Assembly: GCA_020025635.1 (NCBI GenBank)
Contig: JAHHRU010000003.1
Coordinates: forward strand, 62,001 to 126,000
Direction: 5' to 3'
Source: Allofournierella sp.
GTDB lineage: Bacteria > Bacillota > Clostridia > Oscillospirales > Ruminococcaceae
DNA length: 64,000 nucleotides
How positions within the stretch are numbered: position 1 is the stretch's first letter; each line of letters begins with the position of its first letter. Of this stretch, positions 49,140 to 58,110 are shown in pieces. A model generated the notes under the pieces. The model ran no database searches. It saw only the letters and a list, made by a program, of their open reading frames with translations, and had not been told where the DNA came from. The position numbers and the translations under genes are program-made.

Positions 49140-50516
49140 TTACAGGGGCTGGGGTGTTTTTTCCGCTTCCTGCTGCTGCGCTTTGATGCGCCGGCGCAGC
49201 CATCCGCCCTGCAAAAAGTAGATGAGGAACAGGATGCTGGTAAGGCTCCAGCTGATGGGGTAGCAGGCCAGCACGCCATGCAGTGTGGGCCAGAAGGGTG
49301 TTGCGATGCCCAGGATCCAAACCACACGCAGCACGCAAACACCCAGGCAGGTAATGATCATGGGCAGCACCGAATCGCCGGTGCCGCGCACACCGCCGCT
49401 GAGAACTTCGATAAGCACATAGGTGGGCCATACCGGGCCCAGATAATACAGGATATCCATACCCAGCGCAATGACCGATTCATCCGGCACAAAGAACCGA
49501 TAGAACACATGGCCAAAGGGCAGGATCACCGCAAGCATAACGCCGGTTGCAAGGAACGCAAGGCCGGTGCACTGCCAGATGCTCTTTTTGACACGGTCAT
49601 ACTTGCGGGCACCGAAGTTCTGCCCCACAACTGTGGTAATGGAAAGGCCAAAGGAGTTCATGGTCATCCAGAAGACGCCGTCCACCTTGCCGTATGCGGT
49701 ATAGGCTGCCACCACATCGGTGCCGAAGGCATTCACGCTGCCCTGAACCACCAGGTTGGACAGCGAATACATCACCGACTGCAAACCTGCCGGCAGGCCG
49801 ATGCGGACGATCTGCACAAGGATCTGAGAATCAAAGCGCATCTGCTTCCAATCAAAGTGATAGCAGCTGCTTGTATGGGTCAGGCAGAGCAGGGTGAGCA
49901 CTGCGGCCACCACCTGGCTGAGCACTGTGCCCAGGGCCACGCCCAGTACACCCAGCTTGAGATAGACCACAAACACCACGTCCAGCACGATATTGGTAAG
50001 GCTGGCAGCGATCAGGAAATAAAGGGGCCGGCGGGAGTCTCCCACCGCACGCAGGATGCCGGTGCCCATATTGTAAAGGATGCTGGGGATCATGCCCAGA
50101 TAACAAACGACCAGATACAGCCTTGCATCCTTCAGGATATCAGCCGGAGTATTGATCATGCGCAGCGACCAGTCGGTGGTCAGGATACCAATAACCATGA
50201 TCACTGCACCGCCCACAATGGAAAGTGCAATGGCTGTGTGGACCGCCTTCTGCACGCCGTTCACATCGCCATAGCCGAAACGCTGGCTGATGATGACACT
50301 GGCGCCGCTGGCAATGCCCACAAAGAAACCGACCAGCAGGTTCAGGATAACAGCTGTGCCGCCTACGGCTGCCAAAGCGCCTTTGCCGACAAAGTTGCCC
50401 ACAATGATGGCGTCCGCTGTGTTGTAAAGCTGCTGAAAAAATGTACCAAACCAGATCGGAAAGAAAAACAGAAGGATCTGCTTCCAGATAACCCCTTCTG
50501 TAATCCGGTTTTCCAT
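49140..50516 (-). CDS. MATE family efflux transporter, second copy
   Basis: 458 residues and 12 helices. LLFFFPIWFGTFFQQLYNTADAIIVGN opens the first bundle, ISQRFGYGDVNGVQKAVHTA and NIVLDVVFVVYLKLGVLGVA are typical of MATE, and VVGQNFGARKYDRVKKSIWQ marks the second half. It is closer to the DinF/NorM-type clostridial branch than the copy at 12490. AAGGAGG precedes the ATG. The substrate is unknown. Confidence 0.92.
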   Translation of the reverse strand: MENRITEGVIWKQILLFFFPIWFGTFFQQLYNTADAIIVGNFVGKGALAAVGGTAVILNLLVGFFVGIASGASVIISQRFGYGDVNGVQKAVHTAIALSIVGGAVIMVIGILTTDWSLRMINTPADILKDARLYLVVCYLGMIPSILYNMGTGILRAVGDSRRPLYFLIAASLTNIVLDVVFVVYLKLGVLGVALGTVLSQVVAAVLTLLCLTHTSSCYHFDWKQMRFDSQILVQIVRIGLPAGLQSVMYSLSNLVVQGSVNAFGTDVVAAYTAYGKVDGVFWMTMNSFGLSITTVVGQNFGARKYDRVKKSIWQCTGLAFLATGVMLAVILPFGHVFYRFFVPDESVIALGMDILYYLGPVWPTYVLIEVLSGGVRGTGDSVLPMIITCLGVCVLRVVWILGIATPFWPTLHGVLACYPISWSLTSILFLIYFLQGGWLRRRIKAQQQEAEKTPQPL

Positions 50517-50565
50517 CGACCTTTACCTCCTTTTTCTTTTCCCGTTTTTTGAACACACTTTTTGC

Positions 50566-50594
50566 ATCATACGCCATGCGCCCGTCTTTGTCAA
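50566..50594 (-). promoter_or_regulatory. Promoter for the second MATE gene
   Basis: On the minus strand: TTGACA (50589-50594), 17-base spacer, TATGAT (50566-50571). The rest of 50595-50756 shows no gene. Confidence 0.75.
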
Positions 50595-50756
50595 GAGTCC
50601 AAGGGGCAAATTAACAAACGAACGCACTGCTCTGCTTTTCGTCCGGGGTTTCGGTTTCCGTATGATGTTTTCCGTTTGAAAATCCGGCCAGAATATTCTC
50701 CTATGTGTAATATTCACTCATTTTTATACAATATATCGCTTTTTCTTTCAAAAGTC

Positions 50757-50785
50757 AAAGCCGGAAGATTTTCTCTCCCGGCTTT
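50757..50785 (-). terminator. Terminator after the DUF5662 gene
   Basis: AAAGCCGG pairs with CCGGCTTT across a 13-base loop; a T-rich stretch (TTTGACTTTTG) follows on the minus strand. Confidence 0.6.
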
Positions 50786-50793
50786 GGGTCTTT

Positions 50794-51327
50794 TTACTTT
50801 TTTAAGATCTCGGTGCGGATATAAGCAAACGCCTTGTCCTCGCCTTCATCCCGCAGCTTGAGCAGCATCTTTTCCAGAAGCGCCTGGGTTTCCGGGTGCA
50901 GCAGGTAATGGTCCCTTCCCCGGTTGTAATACTCCCAGGGGGAAGCATCGCTGTAATTTTCCTTCATATACACCTTGCTGGCAGCCACCCGGTCACAGAA
51001 CATTTCGGCCACATATTTCACCGGCATTTTGCAGCCGGCCATTTTGCCATTGCCCTCCGGCGAGTAGTCGATCCAGTATTCCAGATGGTGCCGGTTGCGG
51101 CCCTTGTGATGCAGCCAGGCCGAGCTGTATCCTTCTGCCTGGCGCTGTGCATCGTTGGGGCTGCGGTTGCCCTGATAATACCGCACACCGGGCCAGAATT
51201 CAGTCGGGCTGTATTTGGAAAGGTCATGGGTCAGACCCTGGCGGTAAAGCCCCAGCCGAAAGCAGTTTTTCAGCACCAGCCATTTGTGGTAGGTGATCGT
51301 TTTAAAATGTCCCCAGAATCGGTTCAT
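50794..51327 (-). CDS. DUF5662 family protein
   Basis: 177 residues. Conserved-looking polar stretches THDLSKYSPTEFW and HHKGRNRHHLEYW, then VAEMFCDRVAASKVY, match DUF5662; clustered His/Asp residues suggest an HD-like metal site, though this is inference. The ATG at 51327 overlaps the symporter stop by four bases (ATGA), so translation is coupled. Confidence 0.78.
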   Translation of the reverse strand: MNRFWGHFKTITYHKWLVLKNCFRLGLYRQGLTHDLSKYSPTEFWPGVRYYQGNRSPNDAQRQAEGYSSAWLHHKGRNRHHLEYWIDYSPEGNGKMAGCKMPVKYVAEMFCDRVAASKVYMKENYSDASPWEYYNRGRDHYLLHPETQALLEKMLLKLRDEGEDKAFAYIRTEILKK

Positions 51328-52697
51328 GCCTGTTCTCCTTCTTTTTCCGGGGCCGTTTCATCCAGATGCCCCTCCCACAGATAATAACGGGTCTCCTTCA
51401 CAATGACCCCGCTGAGCGCCAGCACGCTGACAAGATTTGGGAAAGCCATCAAACCGTTCATCAGGTCTGCAAAGCTCCAAACCAGCTTCAGGCTGGTGAT
51501 GGTGCCCACAAACAGGACCGCCAGAAACAGGATGCGGTAGCCCAGCACCGCCTGCACACCAAACAGATATTCCACGCATTTTTCGCCGTAATAGCTCCAG
51601 CCCAGAATGGTGGTGAACGCAAAGATCACCAGCGCCACTGCCAGGATATAGGGGCCGCCGGGCAGCGCCATAAAGGCAACACGGGTCATGTCATCATTTT
51701 CCACACCGGAAAATGCCTGCGGACTGCGCAGCAGGCTGCTCACGATCACAAGGCCGGTCATGGCGCAAACCACCACCGTGTCCCAAAAGGTCCCGGTCAT
51801 GGCCACCATCGCCTGTCGGACCGGGTTTCGGGATTTTGCCGAAGCCGAAACGATGGGCGCTGTGCCAAGGCCGGATTCGTTGGAGAACAAGCCTCTTGCC
51901 ACGCCCCAGCGGCAGGCGGCCGCAATGCCGCCGCCCACAAGCCCGCCCACCGCTGCCTGCGGCGCAAACGCGCTTTTCACGATCAGCCCCAGGGCCGGCA
52001 GCAGAAAACGGCCGTTGATCACCAGAATGGCCACACAGCCCAGTGCATAAAACAGGCTCATGAAGGGCACCAGTTTTTCGCATACCTTTGAAATTCCCTT
52101 CACTCCGCCCAGAATGACCGCCGCACTCACCAGCGTGACCATGATGCCGCTGAGAGCTGCGGGTACCCCGAAGGTTTTGTTCAGCGCCTCGCTGATGGCA
52201 TGGCTTTGAACCGTGCAGCCGGTGCCAAAGGTGGCGATCATCATAAACAGCGCAAACAGCACCGCAAGCCACTTCTTGCCCAGACCCTTTTCAATGGTAT
52301 ACATGGGGCCGCCCACATATTCCCCTTTTTCGTTTCTGACACGGAATTTGACCGCAAGAAGGGATTCGCCGTATTTGGTGGCAATTCCCAGCACACCGGT
52401 GAGCCAGCACCAGAACACCGCACCGGGGCCGCCCAGCGCAACCGCCGTGGACACACCGATGATGTTTCCGGTGCCGATGGTGGCCGCCAGCGCCGTTGCC
52501 AGTGCGCCGAACTGGCTCACCTCGCCGCTGCCGCTGTTTTCCGGGTCCACACTCATTCGGATGGCCCGAAAGGTGTGCCGCTGCACGAACCGCAGCCGGA
52601 ACGTCAAAAACAAATGGGTGCCAAGCAGCAGAACGATCATGGGTGCGCCCCATAAAAAGTCGCCGATTTTTTCAATAAATTCTGTGACGGCCTGCAT
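51324..52697 (-). CDS. Sodium:alanine symporter family protein (AGCS)
   Basis: 457 residues with about 11 helices. FGALATALAATIGTGNIIGVSTAVALGGPGA is split by helix breaks and is the AGCS signature; GLFSNESGLGTAPI and GWSYYGEKCVEYLFG are further hallmarks. It imports alanine or glycine with Na+. The ATG at 52697 is preceded by a GGGGTGGT-type ribosome site. It forms an operon with DUF5662. Confidence 0.95.
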   Translation of the reverse strand: MQAVTEFIEKIGDFLWGAPMIVLLLGTHLFLTFRLRFVQRHTFRAIRMSVDPENSGSGEVSQFGALATALAATIGTGNIIGVSTAVALGGPGAVFWCWLTGVLGIATKYGESLLAVKFRVRNEKGEYVGGPMYTIEKGLGKKWLAVLFALFMMIATFGTGCTVQSHAISEALNKTFGVPAALSGIMVTLVSAAVILGGVKGISKVCEKLVPFMSLFYALGCVAILVINGRFLLPALGLIVKSAFAPQAAVGGLVGGGIAAACRWGVARGLFSNESGLGTAPIVSASAKSRNPVRQAMVAMTGTFWDTVVVCAMTGLVIVSSLLRSPQAFSGVENDDMTRVAFMALPGGPYILAVALVIFAFTTILGWSYYGEKCVEYLFGVQAVLGYRILFLAVLFVGTITSLKLVWSFADLMNGLMAFPNLVSVLALSGVIVKETRYYLWEGHLDETAPEKEGEQA

Positions 52698-52744
52698 GGC
52701 CTGACCACCCCCTGATGGAAGCTTTTTTGATAAGGACTTTAGCC

Positions 52745-52774
52745 ATTATAACACAGGCCGCATCATCACAGCAA
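52745..52774 (-). promoter_or_regulatory. Promoter for the AGCS symporter gene
   Basis: On the minus strand: TTGCTG (52769-52774), 18-base spacer, TATAAT (52745-52750). It overlaps the last codons of the upstream gene. Confidence 0.6.
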
Positions 52775-53545
52775 GGCTTTAACAGGCTGAATTGATCCAT
52801 TCCCGGTTTGAAGCTCCCCTTTCAGCTCGGTCATCTGCCCCCAGTAGCGCATGGGGCAGTTGGACCTGCGCAGCTGCGGGTTTTCCCGTGCCTTGATGGC
52901 AATGGTGCGGTAAAAGGTCTTCCACAGATCCTGAAAACCCTCCTCCTCTTTGCTGACTTCGGGAAAACAGGGCTCTTCGTCCAGCCGGACATAGCTGGCT
53001 TTGTGCGCCTGATGCAGCAAAGCGCCCCGGTGGGTCCTGTCATAAATAAGAAAGCTTTCTTCCGGATAGCGCTGGCAGAAATGCTTCTGCAGCAGGGGCA
53101 GCACCTGATTTTTCGGCTCGATCACCGCCCCCAGAAAATCGCCGTAATCCGCAAAACGCAGAAAGCCCTTGTATTGATGCGCCTCGCTCACGGTTGAGCG
53201 GGCCATCTCCAAAACCGGGGCCACATCGGCATGGCCCAGCATGTTGAAGGCTGCCGGGCCCACCTTGTAGCCCAGCAAAAGCATCCGCAAAAGCTTCGTG
53301 TCCCGGTCCGGGTCATCGCACAAAAAGGCGCGCATCAGGGTGGGCCGGGCATCCGGGCCCAGCTTTTTGGCAAAGCTCTGCTCCACACGGCGGGCCTTTT
53401 CCGTTTCGGTCTCGATGGTCCTTTCTTCAAAAAGGGTCAGCAGCGGCTGTTCAAAGGTGAGCACCGCAAAGGGCTGCTCTTTGCTGTATACGGCGGCAAA
53501 CACACAGCACAGAAATCCGGCCCAGCTGCCGTCATACCGGTACAC
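52766..53545 (-). CDS. TIGR03915/DUF4130-type DNA repair protein
   Basis: 259 residues. VYRYDGSWAGFLCCVFAAVY at the N-terminus and the closing MRYWGQMTELKGEL segment match the TIGR03915 family. These occur next to a TIGR03916 radical SAM protein, as here, and are predicted to act in DNA repair or modification. The GTG start at 53545 shares one base with the TAG stop of the radical SAM gene, with AGAGGA just before it. A longer in-frame extension into the upstream gene is not real. Confidence 0.9.
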   Translation of the reverse strand: MYRYDGSWAGFLCCVFAAVYSKEQPFAVLTFEQPLLTLFEERTIETETEKARRVEQSFAKKLGPDARPTLMRAFLCDDPDRDTKLLRMLLLGYKVGPAAFNMLGHADVAPVLEMARSTVSEAHQYKGFLRFADYGDFLGAVIEPKNQVLPLLQKHFCQRYPEESFLIYDRTHRGALLHQAHKASYVRLDEEPCFPEVSKEEEGFQDLWKTFYRTIAIKARENPQLRRSNCPMRYWGQMTELKGELQTGNGSIQPVKALL

Positions 53546-54876
53546 TATATCCTCTTTTCGATACACCGAACCGCCTCCTCTCTGGCCGCGGCCGCAAGGC
53601 AGAGGCGCTCTTTTTCCGCCGGCAGCTGCCAGCTTTGCGGGGCAAACAGGCTCAGCTGTTCGCAGTTTCCGCTGAATACCTGGGGGTCGATGAGGGCCGA
53701 TGCCAGCTGGCGCCGGCCTCCTTTTGCACCCAAAAAGCCCCTGCACACAATGAAATACTGGGCCCGCTTGAGCACCACCCCCATGCGTTTCAGCTCGGCA
53801 AGGCCCAGCTCCCCGGTGCGCCGGGCGGTGAGGATGCGCTGGGCACTGCGGGGGCCGATGCCCGGCACCCGCAGCAGCATGGCCTTTTCTGCCCGGTTCA
53901 CATCCACCGGGAAGCACTCCAGATGCCGCAAAGCCCAGCTGCACTTGGGGTCCAGGCAGGGGTCGAAATTGGGCTCGTCCTCATCCAGCAGCTCGTTTGC
54001 TTCAAACTGATAAAAACGCAAAAGCCAATCGGCCTGATACAGCCGGTGCTCCCGCAGAAGCGGCGGTTTTGTATCCACTGCGGGCAGCCTTGCATCCGAA
54101 CTCACCGGGATATAGGCCGAATAGAAAACCCGCCGCAGCTGGTATTTTTTGTAAAGCCCCTGGGTGAGCCGCAGGATGTCCAGATCATTTTCCGGGCTTG
54201 CGCCCACGATCATCTGGGTGCTTTGGCCGGCAGGCGCAAACCGGGGCGTATTTTTGTAAACCGCCAGCTCCTGCTTGTTCTGCACAACGCCCCGGGCGAT
54301 CTGCCCCATGGGCTTCAAAATGGCGGTTTTGGCCTTATCCGGAGCCAGCAGGCCAAGGCTTTGGGCGCTGGGCAGCTCGATATTTACGCTGAGCCGGTCA
54401 GCCAGAAGGCCCAGCCGCTGCACCAGAGCCGGGTCGGCCCCGGGAATGGTTTTTGCGTGGATGTAGCCCCGGAACCGGTACGGCCCGCGAAGCAGCTCCA
54501 GGGTTTTGATCATCTGCTCGGTGGTATGATCCGGGTCCCGGATCACCGCACTGGACAAAAACAACCCCTCGATGTAATTGCGGCGGTAAAACTGGATGGT
54601 AAGCCCGGCCAGCTCCTCCGGCGTGAAGGCAGCTCTGGGCAGATCATTGGAGCGGCGGTTCACACAGTAGGCACAGTCATAGGTGCAGATATTGGTCATG
54701 AGCACCTTTAAAAGGCTCACACAGCGCCCATCGGCCGAAAAGGTATGGCAGATTCCGGGCGCATGGGCGCTGCCGATGCATCCTGCCTGACCCGCCCGGT
54801 CGGCTCCGCTGGAAGTACAGGCCACATCGTATTTTGCGCTGTCGGCAAGGATGCGCAGCTTGTCCATCAATTCCAC
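53545..54876 (-). CDS. TIGR03916-type radical SAM DNA repair protein
   Basis: 443 residues. The radical SAM cluster motif CTYDCAYC is at about residues 61-68 (Cys-x3-Cys-x2-Cys). The C-terminal part has a helix-hairpin-helix (LLRVPGIGPRSAQRILTAR, about 343-361), a DNA-binding element. It is predicted to repair or modify DNA with its partner, which is encoded with a one-base overlap. The GTG at 54876 has AAGGAGG eight bases upstream. Confidence 0.92.
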   Translation of the reverse strand: MELMDKLRILADSAKYDVACTSSGADRAGQAGCIGSAHAPGICHTFSADGRCVSLLKVLMTNICTYDCAYCVNRRSNDLPRAAFTPEELAGLTIQFYRRNYIEGLFLSSAVIRDPDHTTEQMIKTLELLRGPYRFRGYIHAKTIPGADPALVQRLGLLADRLSVNIELPSAQSLGLLAPDKAKTAILKPMGQIARGVVQNKQELAVYKNTPRFAPAGQSTQMIVGASPENDLDILRLTQGLYKKYQLRRVFYSAYIPVSSDARLPAVDTKPPLLREHRLYQADWLLRFYQFEANELLDEDEPNFDPCLDPKCSWALRHLECFPVDVNRAEKAMLLRVPGIGPRSAQRILTARRTGELGLAELKRMGVVLKRAQYFIVCRGFLGAKGGRRQLASALIDPQVFSGNCEQLSLFAPQSWQLPAEKERLCLAAAAREEAVRCIEKRI

Positions 54877-54926
54877 TCAAAAGGCCTCCTTTTTGCTGTT
54901 TTTCCTCAAAAAAGGTATAAAAAAGA

Positions 54927-55005
54927 AGGGCCCCCTCTTCCCGCTGGTTTTTGCGGGGCCCTGTACCGGAACATCCCACCCTTCCTTTTCAATTGGAAAG
55001 GTGGG
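54927..55005 (-). terminator. Two tandem hairpins after the phosphatase gene
   Basis: Hairpin one is CCCACC-TTCC with GGAA-GGTGGG (54975-55005). Hairpin two is AGGGCCCC with GGGGCCCT (54927-54962), followed on the minus strand by TTCTTTTTT. Confidence 0.7.
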
Positions 55006-55011
55006 CCTTTT

Positions 55012-55644
55012 TTACTTTTTCATGAACTGAGCCGACAGGCTGGATGCACCGCCCGCCGGTCGTTTGATCTCTTCCAGCTCAAAGGGGCCGCCGTCGCTTT
55101 TCAAAACAGCGATGCAGCAGTTTCCCAAATCCGCTTTCCAGAACTCGCTCAAGGGGCTGTTCAGCGCCGCTGTGATGAGTGCATGCAGTGCGGCGCCGTG
55201 GGCTGCTGCCAGCACAGTCTGCCCCCGATGCTTTTCCAGAACGAACCGGGCAAAATCGCTGGTGCGCTCCATCAGATGCGAAAGGCTTTCGCCCCCTTCG
55301 GGCGGGATATAATGGGGCGGGTCCAGAAAGAACGGCTTGATTTTATCGCCCAGCTCCTGGGTGGATCTGCCTTCCCAGACACCGAAGCTGATTTCCTTGA
55401 TCCGCTCATCCGAAAGGATCTTTTCATCCAAAAGCCCGGTTGCCAGCCGGGCGGTTTCCCGTGCCCGGCTCAAAGGGCTTGTGTACACTGCGTCGAATGC
55501 AATGCCCGCCAGCATCTGGCGGGAAGCCGCTGCCTGGGCCCGGCCGGTTTCATTCAAAGGAATATCCACCTGACCCTGCAAAGCTGCACGCAGGTTCCAG
55601 TCGGTCTGGCCGTGGCGGATCAGGTACAAACGGGTCGTTTCCAC
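55012..55644 (-). CDS. Histidine phosphatase (phosphoglycerate mutase family)
   Basis: 210 residues. RLYLIRHGQTDWN carries the catalytic RHG, TSPLSRARETARLA the second Arg, and AAHGAALHALI the second His. These cytoplasmic enzymes cleave phosphate from small phospho-metabolites. The GTG at 55644 gives a typical (V)ETTRLYLIRHG start; an ATG at 55680 has no ribosome site. A CCGGGT/ACCCGG hairpin lies between it and the upstream repressor gene. Confidence 0.88.
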   Translation of the reverse strand: METTRLYLIRHGQTDWNLRAALQGQVDIPLNETGRAQAAASRQMLAGIAFDAVYTSPLSRARETARLATGLLDEKILSDERIKEISFGVWEGRSTQELGDKIKPFFLDPPHYIPPEGGESLSHLMERTSDFARFVLEKHRGQTVLAAAHGAALHALITAALNSPLSEFWKADLGNCCIAVLKSDGGPFELEEIKRPAGGASSLSAQFMKK

Positions 55645-55759
55645 TTTGGTTCTCTTCTTTCCGATCTTGACTTTACACATTTTTTGCGCCGGGTGTTTAA
55701 AACCCGGTCAACGGGGCCACCCTTTTGCTGGGCAGAATGCAGCCTCGGCCGATTTGGTT

Positions 55760-56374
55760 TTACCACTTTGCCTTGGTTTCCACCACACGGCCGGCAATGA
55801 ACAGCTGATCCAGCTCTTCACCCCGCAGCACCTTGGGCTCATAAGCAGGATTGAAGGGCTGCAAAATCACCGAGTTGCCTCTTTGGATGTACTTTTTCAG
55901 AGTGCCTTCCCCCTCGCCGAACACCATCACGCCCAGATCCCCGTTTTCCAGGGTCTGCTGCCGGTGCACCAGAGCCAGGTCTCCATCCTGGATGCGGGGC
56001 TCCATGCTGTCGCCCTTCACAACCAGGTAGAAATAGCTTTCCGGGTCTTTCACCCGGGCGTACTCCGAACCATAATCCTCTTCAAAGGCCAGGGCCCCGT
56101 AGCCGGCACGAACTGTGCCCACCACCGGGATGGGGCTTTCTTCATAGCCGCCCAGCAGGCGCTGTGCCCTGGGGGAAGACTGGGCGATCCCCAGCAGATA
56201 ATCGGCGCTGGTATCCAGCAGTTCCGCCAGCTTTGCCAGCGTTTCCGGGTCCGGCGAGGAACGGCCGGTCTCCCATTTGCCCACAGCCTGCTGGCTTACC
56301 CCCAGCTGCTGGGAAAGGCTTTTTTGGCTAAATCCTCTCTCTTTACGGAGAGCCTTCAAACGTTCGCGCAGCAC
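55760..56374 (-). CDS. XRE-S24 LexA/CI-like repressor
   Basis: 204 residues: a Cro/C1-type helix-turn-helix (about 5-55: FSQKSLSQQLGVSQQAVGKW) and a C-terminal S24 protease domain. The latter shows the Ala-Gly cleavage site in VRAGYG, the nucleophile Ser in KGDSMEP, and the Lys in GTLKKYI. It would be a self-cleaving repressor linked to DNA damage. The GTG at 56374 is ten bases after GAGGAG. A divergent small membrane protein gene and shared repeats suggest it controls both. Confidence 0.9.
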   Translation of the reverse strand: MLRERLKALRKERGFSQKSLSQQLGVSQQAVGKWETGRSSPDPETLAKLAELLDTSADYLLGIAQSSPRAQRLLGGYEESPIPVVGTVRAGYGALAFEEDYGSEYARVKDPESYFYLVVKGDSMEPRIQDGDLALVHRQQTLENGDLGVMVFGEGEGTLKKYIQRGNSVILQPFNPAYEPKVLRGEELDQLFIAGRVVETKAKW

Positions 56375-56403
56375 AGAGCACACACTCCTCTCTTTATTGT
56401 TTT

Positions 56404-56432
56404 TATTATACAACGATTGAGTGTTCTTGTAA
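56404..56432 (-). promoter_or_regulatory. Promoter for the S24 repressor
   Basis: On the minus strand: TTTACA (56427-56432), 17-base spacer, TATAAT (56404-56409). Confidence 0.85.
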
Positions 56433-56515
56433 AGAAAAACATAAAAATAGTTGTATTTCTCACTTGACAACACTTGTTGGTTGTTGTAATATGAGTTTAC
56501 CGACAAGATAACAAC
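56408..56515. promoter_or_regulatory. Operator array between the repressor and the small membrane protein
   Basis: ACAAC/GTTGT half-sites occur at 56409, 56449, 56467, 56483 and 56511. They form TACAA-N13-TTGTA (56408-56430) over the leftward promoter and ACAACA-N9-TGTTGT (56467-56487) over the rightward spacer. This placement fits repressor binding at both promoters. Confidence 0.6.
56464..56492 (+). promoter_or_regulatory. Promoter for the small membrane protein
   Basis: TTGACA (56464-56469), 17-base spacer, TAATAT (56487-56492), overlapping an operator palindrome. Confidence 0.8.
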
Positions 56516-56550
56516 TAAATTTACATATTTTTGAAAGTGAGGCCCTTTTG

Positions 56551-56856
56551 ATGAAAAAGTTTTTCTGTGATCTTGGGTGTTTTTTCCTGGTTTTGGCTTT
56601 GGTAATGGTCGTTGGCGCCATGGTGGAGGGCACTGTTCCCTTCTGGCCTGCTGCTTTCACCCTGTGCTGCATCAGCCTTTTCACCGGCGCTTTGTACCAG
56701 CTGGGCTTTCATACCCTGCATCAGCTGGCAGCCCGTTTCCGGCCCCGGCAGCCGGTGCACGCCGCCCGGCCTGCCCACGCCCGCCGCACGGCCGCCCTTG
56801 CCCAGCCCTCGCTGAAAATGGCTCCCACCGCCGGACACAGTCTCGGGGCGGCCTGA
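56551..56856 (+). CDS. Small membrane protein controlled by the S24 repressor
   Basis: 101 residues: two hydrophobic helices (about 5-27 and 31-55), then a basic, Ala/Pro/Arg-rich tail (FRPRQPVHAARPAHARRTAA). GTGAGG lies eight bases before the ATG. It is divergent from the XRE-S24 repressor and shares its operators, so it may be an SOS-like membrane effector, for example a division inhibitor. That is inference from position; I do not recognise the family. Confidence 0.7.
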   Translation: MKKFFCDLGCFFLVLALVMVVGAMVEGTVPFWPAAFTLCCISLFTGALYQLGFHTLHQLAARFRPRQPVHAARPAHARRTAALAQPSLKMAPTAGHSLGAA

Positions 56857-56895
56857 TTTTTCTCTTGATATCTTCTTTTATTTCCTTTTTTGTAT

Positions 56896-56931
56896 GGCAA
56901 AAGGCCCGGCAGAAATGCCGGGCCTTTTGCT
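56896..56931. terminator. Bidirectional terminator
   Basis: A 15-base perfect stem (56897-56911 with 56916-56930) with a four-base GAAA loop separates two convergent genes. Confidence 0.85.
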
Positions 56932-56936
56932 ATGCT

Positions 56937-57761
56937 TTATTCAATTTCCGTTTCTTTGAAGCCGTTTCCGGTAAGCACCCAAAGGCTTTGAAAGCCCGCC
57001 TGCTTTGCCTGCCTGGCCGCTTTTTCAAACTGCCAGCCCAGGCTGTTCACATCGTGGCTGTCCGAGGTGAGGATGAGCTTTCCGCCCATGCGAGCAAATT
57101 CGGCAAGCACCCGATTGGCAGGATAAAAATCTGTCCGATAACCCCGGTAACTGCCGCCGGTATTCAGTTCCACCAAAATTCCGGCCCGGGCGGCCTTTTC
57201 CAGCAGCTCCAGCTCCTTCTGCACACAGGCAGGTGATGCCTCGGGGAAAATGCGGTCCCCATGGTTCAGCTTGCGGATAAGGTCCAGATGGCCCAGGATG
57301 TCCGGCTTGGTATCGATCATCCGGCTCACCAGATCAAAATATTCGTCTGCCATTGCAAGGCCATCACCGTCAAACTCATTGTCCCGGCAGCAAAGCAGCA
57401 TTTCAGCGGTGTTGTCCACCTGGTATTTCTGACCGGTGCAGGGGCCGGTGATCTGGTGCACACTGCCGATCACATAGGAAAGGCCTTCCCGGTCGGCAGG
57501 GGCAGAATCCAGGTCCCATTCCATTCCCAGCACCACATCGATGCGGCCCTTGTATTTCTCTGCAAGCTGCTTCACCGTTGCCCGGTAGCCTGCGGTGTCC
57601 TTCATACACCAGCCCACGTTTTCAAGGGGGCTGTGGCCCGAAAAGCCCAGGGTATGGAATTCTTTTTCCAAAGCCCCCTGGATCATTTCCTCCACGGTGC
57701 ATTTTCCGTCACAGAACGAGCTGTGTGTATGGGCATTGGAGCCCAGATAGGCCGGTTTCAT
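56937..57761 (-). CDS. PHP-type histidinol-phosphatase (HisJ/HisK-like)
   Basis: 274 residues. NAHTHSSFCDG, GFSGHSP, LGMEWD and TSDSHDVNSLG supply the metal-binding His/Asp set of PHP phosphoesterases. The length and pattern fit the histidine-pathway histidinol-phosphatase, though other sugar phosphates are possible. The ATG at 57761 follows AAAGGAAG. It follows a small anchored protein gene by 25 bases. Confidence 0.85.
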   Translation of the reverse strand: MKPAYLGSNAHTHSSFCDGKCTVEEMIQGALEKEFHTLGFSGHSPLENVGWCMKDTAGYRATVKQLAEKYKGRIDVVLGMEWDLDSAPADREGLSYVIGSVHQITGPCTGQKYQVDNTAEMLLCCRDNEFDGDGLAMADEYFDLVSRMIDTKPDILGHLDLIRKLNHGDRIFPEASPACVQKELELLEKAARAGILVELNTGGSYRGYRTDFYPANRVLAEFARMGGKLILTSDSHDVNSLGWQFEKAARQAKQAGFQSLWVLTGNGFKETEIE

Positions 57762-57786
57762 GCTTTGTTCTTCCTTTCGCCGATTT

Positions 57787-58110
57787 TCAGCTTTGGCAGC
57801 CCATATCGTCCCAATCGCCGAAATCCTCGGCGCAGGCAATGCGGGTGGGGTCCAGCTTGCCGTCCTCGGTCAGCGGTTTTTCGGCTGTGCCCAGGCTCAC
57901 CGGGTTTACCAGCGGGCCGTTGTCCGGCTGGGGCTGCCATGCCGGCCCTTCATTTTTTTCCGGCTCAGGCTGGCAGTCCTTTTCCAGGGGAACCTCGATA
58001 TAATCCCCCTCGATCTGATTTTTATCGTTATAAACCTGCAGGATCTTATAGGCAAATGCCCCGGCCGCAATGCCGGCACCCACTGAGATCAGTCTGCGCA
58101 GTACACTCAT
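57787..58110 (-). CDS. Small anchored protein of unknown function
   Basis: 107 residues: an N-terminal hydrophobic helix (about 8-24: ISVGAGIAAGAFAYKIL) and an acidic, proline-rich, probably disordered rest (EKDCQPEPEKNEGPAWQPQPD split by polar residues). AAAAGGAGG precedes the ATG. Not recognised. It shares a transcript with the PHP phosphatase. A TTGCGC-17-TAGGAT promoter-like pair lies at 58146-58174 on the same strand. Confidence 0.7.
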   Translation of the reverse strand: MSVLRRLISVGAGIAAGAFAYKILQVYNDKNQIEGDYIEVPLEKDCQPEPEKNEGPAWQPQPDNGPLVNPVSLGTAEKPLTEDGKLDPTRIACAEDFGDWDDMGCQS

